Assembly (NCBI RefSeq): GCF_003058225.1
Contig: NZ_QBUG01000001.1
Coordinates: forward strand, 682,001 to 746,000
Length of the DNA stretch: 64,000 bases
Source: Promicromonospora sp. AC04
GTDB taxonomy: Bacteria > Actinomycetota > Actinomycetes > Actinomycetales > Cellulomonadaceae
Reading direction: 5' to 3'
The translations under genes were made by a program, and so were the position numbers. The notes under the pieces are model-generated. The model saw nothing but the letters and a program-made list of their open reading frames with translations. It searched no databases and was not told the origin of the DNA. The stretch's first letter is position 1, and every line of letters starts with the position of its first letter. Below are positions 1-10,500 of the stretch, one piece after another.

Positions 1-76
1 GACCATCATCTGCGCCCTGACCCACGACACCCCGGTGGCCAACTGGCCGTGGACGACCGGCGACTGCGAGGCGTGA
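1..76 (+). CDS. 3' end of an unidentified protein (partial)
   Basis: The frame that begins at base 2 is open and ends with TGA at 74-76. It encodes only the last 24 residues, ending in ...WPWTTGDCEA. Two Cys and several Trp suggest a secreted or extracellular protein tail, but this is too short to assign a family. A strong hairpin follows immediately, which supports this being a real gene end. Confidence 0.5.
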   Translation, partial: TIICALTHDTPVANWPWTTGDCEA

Positions 77-84
77 CGGACCTC

Positions 85-122
85 GGGGACCGGACCGACG
101 CTCGTGCGTCGGCCCGGTCCCC
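85..122. terminator. Terminator hairpin between convergent genes
   Basis: The arms 85-100 and 107-122 are complementary with one mismatch around a 6-nt loop (GC-rich, starting GGGGACCGG). It lies between the end of the left-edge gene and the end of the S8 protease gene on the other strand, so it can serve both. No long T-run is visible, as is common in actinobacteria. Confidence 0.6.
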
Positions 123-140
123 TGCCCCGTTCCGGGGGGT

Positions 141-3100
141 CTAGCCGCAGTACTCGTTCAGCTCGAAGTTGTGCACCACCGTCTGGCCCTTGATGATGCG
201 CGCGTTCTTCGACTCCGGCGGGTATCCCGTCGCCGAGCTGAGCAGGCTCAGCCGGTTGTTGGACACGCCCATCCAGCGGGCGTACCCGCCGTCGGGCCCG
301 GTCACGAGCGTGACGTCGTACTCCGACCCGTCGATGACGACGAACGCGCCCTCGAGCGGGACCGTCTCGTCGTCACAGGTGGCGCCCGTCACCGTGCCGG
401 CGATCTTGCCCCAGCTGGCGGGCGGGGTCACCTTCAGCGACACCTGTACCTTCGGCTCGTCGTACGGCGTGCTGCCGTTGGCGACGACCGCCGAGGTGTA
501 GGTGCCCGGCTGGTCCACGCGGCTGCTGTCCATGTCGACGGCCACCTTCGCGGACGCGCCGGGTGCCAGCGTGAACGCCGGCGGCTGGACGTCGAGCCAC
601 GGCACGTCGACAGTGGTCTCGCCGGTCACGTTGAGCACCGTGTGCATGTCCGGGAAGCCGAGGTCCGCCACGGTGGTGGGCTCGGGGGTGCTGCAGTCCT
701 CGGACGCGATGTACGACGGCGCGGTCTCCGGCTCGGCGTTCGACCCGATGTAGAACCCGGGTTCTCCGATCACCTCGACCACGAGCGTGCTGCCCGCGGA
801 CGCGGTGCCCGTGACCGGCACGTCGACCATCGTGAGCTCCTGCGGTTCCAGGGCCACGTCGGACGAGCCGAGCAGGGTCATGTTCTCGTAGAGGAAGTCC
901 CCGTCGAGCTCGTACAGGTTGATCGTCGCGTCGGTGGCCGCCTGGACGATCTCCACGCCGAAGGACACATTCGTGACGGCGAACTCGCCACTGATGTCGA
1001 AGTCCTCCAGCGTGAACGTCCGCAGCCAGCTCGTCGGGCCGCCCCCGCAGGCCACGGAGTTGCCAGCGGTGATGTCCTGCGACGAGGAGTGGGTGATGGT
1101 GGTCCCCTCCGCGAGGAGCGACGGCGGAGCCGACGGCGTCACCGTCTCCCCGGGCTTCCCGTTCCGGGCCAGGCGGTCGTCGCCCTTGGCGGCGGTGCTC
1201 TTCCCGGTCGTGGCCTTGCCCGACGGCGCCGTGCTCACCTCGGTCACGTCACCGGTGGCGCCCTTGATGACGCCGGCGTTGGCCGCCGACCCGAGGATCT
1301 CGAAGTCGGACGATGCCGGGGCCACCTCGACGTTCGCCGGCGCCGTGCCCTCGTTCTTCACGGTGAACGTGCCGGACTTGGTGCCGCCCATGCCGACCTC
1401 GCGGGAGATCGTCTCCGGCGAGACCGTCAGGAGCGGGGCCGCGAGCTTCACGCCCTTCCGGACGACGGCGTCGGCGACGACCGTCACCGATACCTTCGTG
1501 GCCTTGTAGTCCTTGGCCGCATAACCGATCCGCTGCGTACCCACCTTCGGTGAGAACAGCGAGTAGTACCCGCGGCCCACCGCGGGGTTCTCCGGGTCGA
1601 GCGTCTTCGTGCTCTGCTCGCCGGCGGTCACGGTGGCGCCGTTGACGCCGCCACCGGTGTTGCGGTCCTTGACGAACCCGGCCACGAGGCCGCCGTCGAC
1701 CGGCAGGCACTCGCCGATGGAGACGTTGTCGACCTGCCACCACATGGCCCACGCGGCGTCACCGTAGTGGAACCGGACCCGCACGTCGGACTGGCCGCCG
1801 GCGCCCGTGAGGGATACGGACATGCGCCCCTCGGCGTCGGAGGTCTGGTGCAGCGCGGTCGCCCAGGTCGCGCCGCCGTCGAGGCTGACGTCCACGTCGG
1901 CGAAGTCGCCCAGCGCGACGTAGGCCTGGTCGAACGTCAGGAGCGGTGCCCCGACGTCGCTCAGGTCGAAGGCCGGTGAGGTGAGCGTCGTGTCCTGCGT
2001 CCCGTCCGGGCCGTAGGCGTCGCTGTTCACCTCGGCGAAGAGCCCCTCGCCGCCGGTCTGGTTGCCGGCGCCGAACTGGTCGTCGAACGTCCAGACCTGC
2101 TCGGTGCCCGCCAGGTCCTCGACGGTCCAGCCCTCGGACACGTCGCCGGACTCGAACTCCTCGACCCCGATGCCCGCCCCGGTCAGGGCGTAGCCGGGTG
2201 CGGTGCACACCCCGAGCACCGGCGGCGCGGCGTCGGCGGTGGCCGGCTCCGTGCCCACCTCGACGTCCACCGTGAACGTCGCGTAGCCGGTCACGGACGG
2301 CTGCACCACGAGCTGGTGCGTGGTCGACTGCGGCAGCTCGATCGAGTACTCACCCGTGAACGGGTTTGTCCAGGCGACGACGCTGCTCGGCGCACCCTGC
2401 ACGGTGACCTCGGCGTCGAGCGGCCAGCCGTGCCCGGAACCGTCGGTGACGGTGCCGCTCACGGTGGTGGTCGGCGCGGCCTCCAGGGCGAAGTCCGCCG
2501 TGGTGGTCTCGCCCTCGACGACGTCGGCCTGCGTGGTCGCGTCCAGGTACCCGAAGGCGGAGGCGGTCAGCTCGTGCGAGCCCTCCTCCAGGCCGAAGCG
2601 GTAGGCGCCCTCCGCGTCGGTGGTGTCGGAGCGGTCACCTGCGGTGATGCGCACGCCGCCGACCGGCTCGCCGTCGGGCCCGGTGACGGTGCCCGAGACG
2701 AAGCCGAAGCCGTCGATCGGCGCGTTGCTGACCAGCGCCGCCACGTCGAGCTTGCCCTCGCCCCAGACGTTGTTGTCGGCGGGGGTGCCGCCGCATGAGT
2801 CGTCGGCCACGTCGACCGAGGTCTGGTCCAGCAGCGCCTGGGTGCCCTCGATGTCACCGACCAGGGCCGGGGCCGCGCTCCACAGGAGCGCCACCGCGCC
2901 CGCGAGGTGCGGGGACGCCATGGACGTACCACTGAACGCGGCGTAGTCGCCGCCGGGGATCGACGAGCGCACGTTGTCGCCAGGAGCGGCCAGGTTCGGC
3001 TTGGTCACGCCGTCGGCGCCCGGGCCGCGCGAGGAGAAGTCGGCGATGTCGCCGGACTCCCCGAACGCGCCGGCCGCGTAGGTGGCGACGTTGGCCCCGG

Positions 3101-4211
3101 GGGACGACGTCGACTGGCAGCCCGCCTCGCCGGCGTTGCCCGCCGCCCACGCGCCGAAGATGCCAGCGGCCTCCCAGGCCGCGATCTCCTCGGACATGAA
3201 GTCGTCGATGGCGCCGGGCGCCTGCTGGCCCCACGAGTTGTTCACGATGTGCGGGCGCTGGGCCGGGTCGGGGTCCGACCCGTCGGCCCGCGTCGGCGCG
3301 AGGATCCACTGGCCGGAGGCGAGCAGGTCCGCGTCGGAGCAGGTGGCGCAGCCGTTGGCCGCGATCCAGTCGGCGCCCGGTGCGACGCCGACCTGGTTGC
3401 CCGCGCCGTCGTCGCCCACCATGGTGCCCATGACGTGCGTGCCGTGGGCATCGATGTCGCAGGGTGCGCCCTCGCAGGAGCCGCTCGCGTCGAACCAGTT
3501 GTAGTCGTTGCTGAGCCCCTCTTCGCCCAGGTAGCCGCGGTAGTGCTCCAGGAGGGCCGGGTGCTCGACGTCGACGCCTGAGTCGATGTTGGCCACGGTG
3601 ATGCCGTCGCCCGTGTACCCCATGTCCCATACGTCCGGGGCGCCGATGGCGTCCAGGCCCCACTCGGTGGCGAGCGGCGCGTTCTTGGTCGGGGCCTTGC
3701 GCTCGACCGGCTCGATGGGCTGGGCGGCGAACCGCTCGTGGACCTGCCTCACCTCGCGGCTGGCGGCGACCTCCTTCGCGAGCTCGGCCGTGCCGTCCTC
3801 GACGAGGATCGCGTTGCTGATCCAGTAGGACTCGTACTCCACACCCGCGGCCTCGAGGTCGGCGACGACGCCGGCCTGGGACTCCTTGGCCGTGCTGGTC
3901 AGCGCGTCGTAGACGTACTGGCCGCGCTCGCCCCAGTCGGTGATGCCCTTGGCCGGCGCCAGGTCCGGCGTGTCGGCGAACCGGATCCAGAAGTCGGCGG
4001 ACTCCTTGGCGTCGAGCCGGGTCTGCACGGCGGGCGTGATCTTGTCCGCGGCGCGCTCGGGGACGTCGGCGGAGACCTTCGCGGCGGGCTGTGTCCCGGT
4101 CGGCGTCGGCGTGCTCGCGAGCGCCGGCGCCACGCTCACCGTCGTCAGGAGCAGCGCGCCGACCGCTGCGAGAGCGATCGGCGCGCGTCTGGTTGGCATG
4201 CGACTGTGCAT
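141..4211 (-). CDS. Large secreted S8 (subtilisin-like) serine protease with C-terminal repeat domains
   Basis: Extracellular endopeptidase of about 1,356 residues, resembling bacillopeptidase F/Vpr-type subtilases. The start at 4211 is chosen because GGAGG lies 5 nt upstream; an upstream ATG at 4283 has no such support. A Sec signal (MPTRRAPIALAAVGALLL, ending in an ALA-S type site) is followed by an inhibitor-I9-like propeptide to about residue 180. The catalytic triad is D210 (IDSGVD), H256 (HGTHVMGT) and S430 (GTSMASPH). After about residue 500 come carboxypeptidase-regulatory-like beta domains (GTVTGPDGEPVGG; GTVTDGSGHG; GFVKDRNTGGGV), a MAM/immune-inhibitor-like region with paired Cys, an abnormal-spindle/NHL-like VSPETISREV segment, and a final regulatory-like repeat. 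The gene stands alone, with a hairpin terminator downstream. The substrate is unknown; protein scavenging or adhesion-linked proteolysis is inferred. Confidence 0.9.
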   Translation of the reverse strand: MHSRMPTRRAPIALAAVGALLLTTVSVAPALASTPTPTGTQPAAKVSADVPERAADKITPAVQTRLDAKESADFWIRFADTPDLAPAKGITDWGERGQYVYDALTSTAKESQAGVVADLEAAGVEYESYWISNAILVEDGTAELAKEVAASREVRQVHERFAAQPIEPVERKAPTKNAPLATEWGLDAIGAPDVWDMGYTGDGITVANIDSGVDVEHPALLEHYRGYLGEEGLSNDYNWFDASGSCEGAPCDIDAHGTHVMGTMVGDDGAGNQVGVAPGADWIAANGCATCSDADLLASGQWILAPTRADGSDPDPAQRPHIVNNSWGQQAPGAIDDFMSEEIAAWEAAGIFGAWAAGNAGEAGCQSTSSPGANVATYAAGAFGESGDIADFSSRGPGADGVTKPNLAAPGDNVRSSIPGGDYAAFSGTSMASPHLAGAVALLWSAAPALVGDIEGTQALLDQTSVDVADDSCGGTPADNNVWGEGKLDVAALVSNAPIDGFGFVSGTVTGPDGEPVGGVRITAGDRSDTTDAEGAYRFGLEEGSHELTASAFGYLDATTQADVVEGETTTADFALEAAPTTTVSGTVTDGSGHGWPLDAEVTVQGAPSSVVAWTNPFTGEYSIELPQSTTHQLVVQPSVTGYATFTVDVEVGTEPATADAAPPVLGVCTAPGYALTGAGIGVEEFESGDVSEGWTVEDLAGTEQVWTFDDQFGAGNQTGGEGLFAEVNSDAYGPDGTQDTTLTSPAFDLSDVGAPLLTFDQAYVALGDFADVDVSLDGGATWATALHQTSDAEGRMSVSLTGAGGQSDVRVRFHYGDAAWAMWWQVDNVSIGECLPVDGGLVAGFVKDRNTGGGVNGATVTAGEQSTKTLDPENPAVGRGYYSLFSPKVGTQRIGYAAKDYKATKVSVTVVADAVVRKGVKLAAPLLTVSPETISREVGMGGTKSGTFTVKNEGTAPANVEVAPASSDFEILGSAANAGVIKGATGDVTEVSTAPSGKATTGKSTAAKGDDRLARNGKPGETVTPSAPPSLLAEGTTITHSSSQDITAGNSVACGGGPTSWLRTFTLEDFDISGEFAVTNVSFGVEIVQAATDATINLYELDGDFLYENMTLLGSSDVALEPQELTMVDVPVTGTASAGSTLVVEVIGEPGFYIGSNAEPETAPSYIASEDCSTPEPTTVADLGFPDMHTVLNVTGETTVDVPWLDVQPPAFTLAPGASAKVAVDMDSSRVDQPGTYTSAVVANGSTPYDEPKVQVSLKVTPPASWGKIAGTVTGATCDDETVPLEGAFVVIDGSEYDVTLVTGPDGGYARWMGVSNNRLSLLSSATGYPPESKNARIIKGQTVVHNFELNEYCG

Positions 4212-4371
4212 TCTTGCCTCCGGGGTGCAAGCGCCCCGACCAGGGGCGCAACCACTGGCCCACGAGCGTGTGCCAGGTGCCACTCTGGAGAGGGTGGGCT
4301 AAAAGGGCAACGAAAGTCGGCTGGGCAGCGGCGCCCGGAATGTTGCGTGTCACCTGCGACGTTGCCCCGGC

Positions 4372-4782
4372 ATGGACTTCAACCAGCAGATCGTCGACAC
4401 CTTCCGCGCCAACGGCGGCGAGGTCAACGAGCCGATCCGGTTCGGCAAGGGGCTCGTGCTCGTGCACGTGCCGAAGAAGGACGGCACCATCCGCATCGCG
4501 CCGCTCGCCGCAATCCACGACGACGGCGCCTGGTACATCGTCGCCTCGGCCGGAGGCTCCCCCAAGAACCCCGCCTGGGTCTACGGCCTCCGCCGCACCG
4601 AGCAGGTCGACATCGAGGTCCCGGGTGAGCCCGTCGAGACCCTGCGGGCCAAGGTCGAGGAGGTCACCGGGGACGAGCGTGACGCCCTGTGGGCCCGCTT
4701 CAAGGAGCTCTCCAGCGGCTTCGCCGCCTACGAGAAGACGGCCGAGGGCCGCGACTTCCCGATCTTCCGGCTGGCGGCCTGA
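4372..4782 (+). CDS. F420-dependent nitroreductase-like (DDN family) protein
   Basis: 136 residues, the usual size of the deazaflavin-dependent nitroreductase (DDN/PF04075-type) family of split-beta-barrel oxidoreductases. The family hallmarks seen are IRIAPLAAIHDDGAWYIVAS, the GGSPKNPAWVYGLR core and the C-terminal FPIFRL end. Members use reduced F420 to reduce quinones or nitro compounds in the cytoplasm. It is a single gene divergent from the S8 protease, and its end faces the MerR gene. No strong Shine-Dalgarno is seen, and the start is set by family length. The true substrate cannot be inferred. Confidence 0.8.
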   Translation: MDFNQQIVDTFRANGGEVNEPIRFGKGLVLVHVPKKDGTIRIAPLAAIHDDGAWYIVASAGGSPKNPAWVYGLRRTEQVDIEVPGEPVETLRAKVEEVTGDERDALWARFKELSSGFAAYEKTAEGRDFPIFRLAA

Positions 4783-4851
4783 CGTCGCCCGGCCCGCCAG
4801 GTCGGCAGCGGCAACGCCGTGGTGCACCCTGCGGCCGACGAGCGCACCTGG

Positions 4852-5265
4852 TCACCGCGAGAGGACGCCGCCGGGCCCAGGGAGCGGGCCTGCGGCAGCC
4901 GCGAATCCAGAGCACTCCGGGCACTCGCTGATCACGCTGTGGCTGCAGGAGAGCAGATGTCCCAGGAACCGGTCGGTCGCCTGGAGCTGCTGAACGACTT
5001 CCGCGATGCGGGATCGATGGTCCTCGACAAGGGCGCGCCTCGACTCGCCCTCTTCGGGACCCAGCGCTCGGATCTGCGCGAGCGAGAGACCTGCGCGCTG
5101 GCAACGCCGGATCACGAGTGCCCGGTTGATGGCGTTCTCGTCATAGATCCGCTGCCCGGTGCCCGAACGCGCCGGGACCAGCACACTCACGTCCTCCCAG
5201 TGCCGCAGCACGTGAGTGTCGACGCCGACGATCGCCGCGGCCTCACCGATGCGTAGACCGGTCAT
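4852..5265 (-). CDS. MerR-family transcriptional regulator
   Basis: 137 residues. The N-terminal winged HTH (MTGLRIGEAAAIVGVDTHVLRHWED) and the second-wing signature QRIYDENAINRALVIRRCQ are clear, followed by the dimerization helix and a short tail with three Cys (SCSHSVISECPECSG). The Cys cluster could bind a metal or sense redox state, but this is only a suggestion. The start at 5265 has AAGGG about 9 nt upstream. It is divergent from the MBL-fold hydrolase, and the intergenic region carries a perfect MerR-type operator. By family knowledge it probably activates that gene by DNA untwisting. Confidence 0.85.
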   Translation of the reverse strand: MTGLRIGEAAAIVGVDTHVLRHWEDVSVLVPARSGTGQRIYDENAINRALVIRRCQRAGLSLAQIRALGPEEGESRRALVEDHRSRIAEVVQQLQATDRFLGHLLSCSHSVISECPECSGFAAAAGPLPGPGGVLSR

Positions 5266-5303
5266 GTACGTGCCCTTCTTGGTCTTCGGGTCTTGTCCGG
5301 GTC

Positions 5304-5341
5304 TTGCCTTCAGGTCGACCTGAAGAAATAGCCTCGCACAC
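5304..5341 (+). promoter_or_regulatory. MerR-type promoter/operator for the MBL hydrolase
   Basis: The -35 TTGCCT (5304-5309) and -10 TAGCCT (5329-5334) are separated by 19 bp, the lengthened spacer typical of MerR-activated promoters. A perfect 18-bp palindrome (5308-5325, CTTCAGGT/ACCTGAAG) fills the spacer. Only 7 nt separate the -10 from the ATG at 5342, so a leaderless mRNA is likely. Confidence 0.75.
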
Positions 5342-6316
5342 ATGCCTCGTACAACCCGGAACGCCGACGCTCCTGACCTGTCCTCCCGCACGCCGCAGCT
5401 GCGCGTGCTGGCCCGGTCGGTCGGCGCCGTCACCGCGCTGCTCCTGGATCCCCTCCGATCCGACCGGCCTGATGCGGCCTTCGAGTCCACGCTGCCGGAC
5501 GCCGGGCTGCCGACGCCGACCGCCGCAGTGACTCTCACCGCCTTTGCCCAGGTCACCCGGTCCGTGCCGACCATGGCGATCGTCCGAGGCCTGCGGGAGC
5601 CGACTACGGTGCTGAACGCGATGACTACATTCCTCGTGCGCCACCCGAGCGCAACGTTCCTGATCGATCCGGCGATCTGCGACGACATCCGGGGCCGGGT
5701 GCTGCCCCAGCTGCCGCAGCCGATGCGTGCCGTCGTGACACCGCCGTCGGACGTGATCAGCGTGACCCGCTCGCTCGGCTCCCTGGGCATCCCTGAGGAT
5801 GAGATCGACTTCGCCCTGCCGACCCACCTGCACTGGGACCACGTCGCGGGCCTGGTCGACCTGCCGCTCGTCCCGATCCGGACGAGCCACGCCGAGTGGG
5901 ACTGGGCGATGAGCGGGCCGCGCGCGCCGCAGGGTGTGGTCCGCCGACCGCTGGAGAACCGGGCTGTCACCTTCTACGACTTGGCAGGCCCGCCGGTCCT
6001 CACCTTCGAGCGGAGCCACGACCTGTTCGGCGACGGCTCCGTGGTGCTTGTCGACATGGCGGGCCACACCCCGGGCAGCGTCGGCGTGCTCCTCCACGTC
6101 GGCGCGGGCGACTGGGTCCTCATGGCGGGCGACGCCGTCTGGCACCTGCTGCAGGTCGAGAAGGTGCGGCCCACCGCGTCGTTCCCTGGCCGGCTCACCG
6201 ACAACGACCGGGCGGGCGCGATGCGGACGATCCGACGCCTCGCGGCCCTGGACCGTCGCGTCACCATCGTCCCGACGCACGACCACGACGCGACGGCGCG
6301 GTACGTACGGGGGTAG
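5342..6316 (+). CDS. MBL-fold metallo-hydrolase
   Basis: 324 residues. The metal-binding motif THLHWDH (H162, H164, D166, H167) is followed by GHTPGSVG and AGDAVW and by a terminal PTHDHD, the ordered motifs of metallo-beta-lactamase-fold hydrolases. The substrate is not predictable; lactonase/AttM-like or glyoxalase-II-like members share this layout. There is no signal peptide, so it is likely cytosolic. It is the sole gene downstream of the MerR promoter, so it is probably induced by whatever the adjacent MerR protein senses. The start ATG lies 7 nt after the -10, with no SD. Confidence 0.85.
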   Translation: MPRTTRNADAPDLSSRTPQLRVLARSVGAVTALLLDPLRSDRPDAAFESTLPDAGLPTPTAAVTLTAFAQVTRSVPTMAIVRGLREPTTVLNAMTTFLVRHPSATFLIDPAICDDIRGRVLPQLPQPMRAVVTPPSDVISVTRSLGSLGIPEDEIDFALPTHLHWDHVAGLVDLPLVPIRTSHAEWDWAMSGPRAPQGVVRRPLENRAVTFYDLAGPPVLTFERSHDLFGDGSVVLVDMAGHTPGSVGVLLHVGAGDWVLMAGDAVWHLLQVEKVRPTASFPGRLTDNDRAGAMRTIRRLAALDRRVTIVPTHDHDATARYVRG

Positions 6317-6332
6317 TGGCGGCGCACTTGGA

Positions 6333-7391
6333 TCACGTCATCGGTGCCGACGCCGCAACGTCCCGCTCCACGTCGTCGGCCGCAGGTGGCCCCGCCGCTC
6401 CCGGCCGCACCCAGCCGCTCGTCGCGGCGTGCCACCCGAGCTGCACGCGGGTCTCCACGCCGGCGAGGTCCATCAGCGCCCGTACCCGGCGCTGCACGGT
6501 GCGCAGCGACGTCCCGAGCTGCTTGGCCACGGCCTGGTCGGTGAGGCCGGCGAGCATCAGCCCGAGGACGCGCGCGTCCTCGTCGTCCACCTGCTGCGCG
6601 ACGTCGCCCGCCAGGCCGGACGTGCCCATCAGCATGGGGGTCGCCCGGTCCCACACGTTCTCGAAGAGCGCGAGGAGGGCGTCGAGCAGCGTGCTCTCGC
6701 GGACCAGCAGCGCACCGACGACGTCGCCGGACGAGGTCAGCGGCATGAGGGCGAGCTGCCGGTCGACGACCATCAGCTTGAGCGGCACGCCGTCGGCGAA
6801 CCGAACCTCCTCCCCCGCCTCCGTCGCCTCGACAGCCTCGTCGACCGTGACGTCCTGGCTCTCGAGCATGCTGCGCTCGACGACGACGCGGTACTGCACC
6901 CCGCGCGCGACGGCCTTGTCCTCGGCGGAGTTCTCCTGGCTGGACGTCACGATCACCGGCGGGCGGACGAACGCGTCGACACTCTCGCGCGCCCCGAGCT
7001 GGAGCTGCTCGAACCGGTGCCGGACCGCGTCATCGCCCCTGATGACGTCGACCACGTCGGTGGGTCCGCGCCCCGCGGCGGACACCCGGTAGACCTCCTC
7101 GAGCCGGTTGAGCTCGAGCTCGGCGTGCCGCACCTCGTCCTGCCGCCGGGCGAGCAGCGCACCGAGCGCAATCGCGGGCGGCGCGGCGGCGAACCGCCGC
7201 TCGTCCCCCGTGATCCGGGAGGCCAGGCCGTGCTCCTCGAGCCGGCGCAGCAGCCGGTGCGCATCGCCCAGGGAGGTCCCGAAGGTGCTGAGCGCCGTCG
7301 CCATGTCCGCGACGCTCGCGGAGGGCATGGCGACGAGCTCGCTGTACGCGAGGGCTTCGTCAGGGGTCAGTCCGAGCACGTCGCCGAGCAT
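6333..7391 (-). CDS. Transcriptional regulator with TrmB-like N-terminus and LuxR-type C-terminal HTH
   Basis: 352 residues. The N-terminal about 65 residues look like a TrmB/ArsR winged helix (LTPDEALAYSELVAMPSASV...LLRRLEEHGLASR). The middle is a sensor-like domain. The C-terminus carries a LuxR/GerE HTH (LGLMLAGLTDQAVAKQLGTS then RTVQRRVRALM). It has a good SD (GGAGGA) 5 nt before the ATG. It is divergent from the S8 protease at 7507; actinobacterial proteins of this architecture commonly sit beside secreted subtilases, so local control is inferred. Its 3' end lies 16 nt from the MBL gene end. Confidence 0.8.
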   Translation of the reverse strand: MLGDVLGLTPDEALAYSELVAMPSASVADMATALSTFGTSLGDAHRLLRRLEEHGLASRITGDERRFAAAPPAIALGALLARRQDEVRHAELELNRLEEVYRVSAAGRGPTDVVDVIRGDDAVRHRFEQLQLGARESVDAFVRPPVIVTSSQENSAEDKAVARGVQYRVVVERSMLESQDVTVDEAVEATEAGEEVRFADGVPLKLMVVDRQLALMPLTSSGDVVGALLVRESTLLDALLALFENVWDRATPMLMGTSGLAGDVAQQVDDEDARVLGLMLAGLTDQAVAKQLGTSLRTVQRRVRALMDLAGVETRVQLGWHAATSGWVRPGAAGPPAADDVERDVAASAPMT

Positions 7392-7506
7392 GGCACTCCT
7401 CCGTCAGGGTGATGGCCGCCCTACTCTGGCGGAGTCGCGCCATGCCGTAAAGCCGCCACCACCCGGCTCTTGTGACGTGTCGCACCCGCTGGGAGTGTCC
7501 AGATCC

Positions 7507-10500
7507 ATGAGATCCAGAACCCGGCGCGCCCTGCCTGCCGCCACCAGGACGGCCGCCGCGGTCGCCGCGACCGCCCTGGTGGCCGCGATGGCCACCACCG
7601 CGCACGCGACCCCAGGCAGCAACCCCGCGCCCGACGGCGCCGGGGCCGACTCCGGCGGCACCACTGCCGGCGCCGCGCCGCACACGCCAGCCCTGGCCGA
7701 CGGGCGGACCACCGTCACGCTGGTGACCGGCGACGTCGTCGACGTCGGCACCACCGACGGCGGCGCGCTGACCATCGGCGTCGAGCCGGCCGACGGCGGC
7801 GCCGTGCGGACTCAACAGGTCGGCGACCACTACTACGTGCTCCCCGACGCCGCGCTGCCGTACCTGGCAGCGGGCACGCTCGACCGTCGGCTGTTCGACG
7901 TGACCGCGCTCCTGGAGATGCAGTACGACGACGAGACGACGGACGCGACGCCGCTGATCCTGGAGCGGGCCTCCACCCGGGCCCGGGCCGCCGAGCTCCC
8001 CGGCACCGAGCGCACGCTCGACCTGCCGAGCATCGACGCCGACGCCGTGGCCGCGAGCAAGACGAAGGCGACGGCCTTCTGGTCGGCCGTCGCTGCCCAG
8101 GGCGACCGGCCGTCGGCGCGTAGCACCGCGGCCGCCGGGACCTTCGGCGGTGGCATCGAGAAGATCTGGCTCGACGGCAAGGCCGAGACCACCCTGGACC
8201 ACAGCACCGCGCAGATCGGCGCGCCCGAGGCGTGGGCGGCCGGCTTCGACGGCACCGGCGCCACCGTGGCGGTGCTCGACACGGGCATCGACGCAACGCA
8301 CCCCGACGTGGCCGACGCGATCACCGAGACGCAGTCGTTCGTCCCCGGCGAGGAGGCCACCACCGACGTGCAAGGCCACGGCACGCACGTCGCGTCCACG
8401 GTGCTCGGCTCCGGCGCGGCGAGCGACGGCCTGTACAAGGGTGTGGCCCCGGGCGCCGACCTGCTGGTCGGCAAGGTGCTCGACAACAGCGGCTACGGCC
8501 AGGACTCGTGGATCATCGCGGGCATGGAGTGGGGCGCCGCCAACGCGGACGTCGTCTCCATGAGCCTCGGCGACTCCAGCCTCAACGACGGCACCGACCC
8601 CATGGCGCAGGCGCTCAACGCGCTGAGCGAGGAGACGGGCGCCCTGTTCGTCGTCGCGGCCGGCAACAGCTACGCCGAGGGCTCGCTCGGCAGCCCCGGC
8701 ACCGCGGACGCCGCCCTGACGGTCGGCGCGGTGGACGACGGCGACGTGCGCGCCGACTTCTCCAGCTACGGCCCGCGCGTGGGCGACCACGCGATCAAGC
8801 CCGACCTCACCGCGCCCGGCGTCGACATCGCCGCTGCCCGCTCCCAGCAGTCGGGCGGCACGGGCTCGTACGTCTCGATGAGCGGCACCTCGATGGCCAC
8901 CCCGCACGTCGCGGGCGCGGCGGCGATCCTCAAGGGCGCGCACCCGGAGCTCACGGGCGAGCAGCTCAAGGCCGCCCTGGTCTCCTCCGCGGCAGACATC
9001 GACGCCCCGGCGTACGAGGTCGGCACGGGACGCCTCGACGTCCCCGCAGCGCTCGACGGCGTTGACGGCTCCGGCGGCGGCTTCCTCGGCTTCTACGACT
9101 GGCCGCACGACGGCGACGAGCCCGCCACCGGCACCGTCACCTACACCAACACCACGGACGCCGACGTCACGCTCGACCTGAGCACGGACCTCGCCGGGCC
9201 CGACGGCGCGGCGAGCGACCTGGTGACCCTGTCCGCCGACCAGGTGGTGGTCCCGGCGAACGGCACCGCCGACGTCACGTTCGCGGCCGACGCCGACGAC
9301 GCCGCGCTCCCGGGCAAGTACAGCGGCGCCGTCGTCGCGACGGACGCCTCCGGCGAGGTGACCGTCCGCACCGCGACGGCGCTCATCAAGGAGGAGGAGC
9401 GGTACGGCCTCGACATCACGGCGCTGGACCGCTCCGGCGAGCCGGCCACCGGCTACGTCGACTTCTACCGCTACGGCGACCAGTTCGTCAGCAGCCTGCC
9501 GATCGACCCCGCGACCGGCGAGGTACGGACGCAGCGCCTGCTGCCGGGTGTCTACTCCGCCACCGCGTTCCTCGACGTGGCCGGATCCAAGGGTGCGGGC
9601 TCGACCGGCGTCGCGCTCGTCGGCGACCCGCAGGTCGTCGTCGACGGCGCGGACCAGGCGCTCGTATTCGACGCGAGCGAGGCCGTCGAGCTGACCCTCG
9701 ACACGCCCAAGGAGAGCGACGTCGCCCACCGGCGGTTCCAGTTCTTCAACGACTCCGGCATCGGCGGCCAGTACGCGACGTTCGGCGCCACCTACGGCGT
9801 GCCGGCGGACGTCGACTCGTTCTACGCCGCGCCGACGGGCGCCGTCGACAGCACCAGGTTCGACTTCGGGGTGCGGTGGCGTGCTATCGAGCCGGCGCTC
9901 GACCTGGTGGCCAGGAACCCGTGGCGGGTCGCGATCGACCCGGTCTACCAGACCGGCTCCGCGCGCCTCGACGGCCGGGTCTCGCTGCGAGCCGTCGCGG
10001 CCGGCACGGGCACGGCGGCCGAGTACGACGGCGTCGACGCCGCCGGCAAGGCGGTGCTCGTCACCCGTGCCGACGCCGTCACCGCCGAGGAGCGGGAGGC
10101 CGCCGCCCAGGCGGCCGGTGCCGCGCTGCTCGTCGTCGTCAACAACCGCCCGGGACCCCTGGTCGAGTACGTCACCCAGGGTGACCTGCCTGTCGTCTCG
10201 GTGACGGCCGCGGAGGGCGCGAAGCTCCTCCCGGCCGCGGCCAAGGGCTGGCTGACGCTCTCGGGCACCGCCCAGGAGTTCCCCTCCTACCTGTACGACG
10301 TGGCGCGGAACTGGTCCGGCGAGATCCCCGCGAAGCCGGCCCTCGCGCCCACGAAGAAGCAGCTCGCGACCGTCGTGAGCCGCTACAACGACACCGAGGA
10401 CCGGCTGGCCGTCGACAACCGCGCCGACTGCCGCGACTACCAGTGGCCGCCGTGCATCAGCTTCCGGGCCTTGCAGCCCACGGCGACGGAGCGGACCGAC

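Noticed and set aside
2854-4827. Long antisense frame over the first S8 protease N-terminus and the DDN gene
   Set aside because: Shadow of two well-supported genes on opposite strands; Arg-rich translation without domain or start signal.
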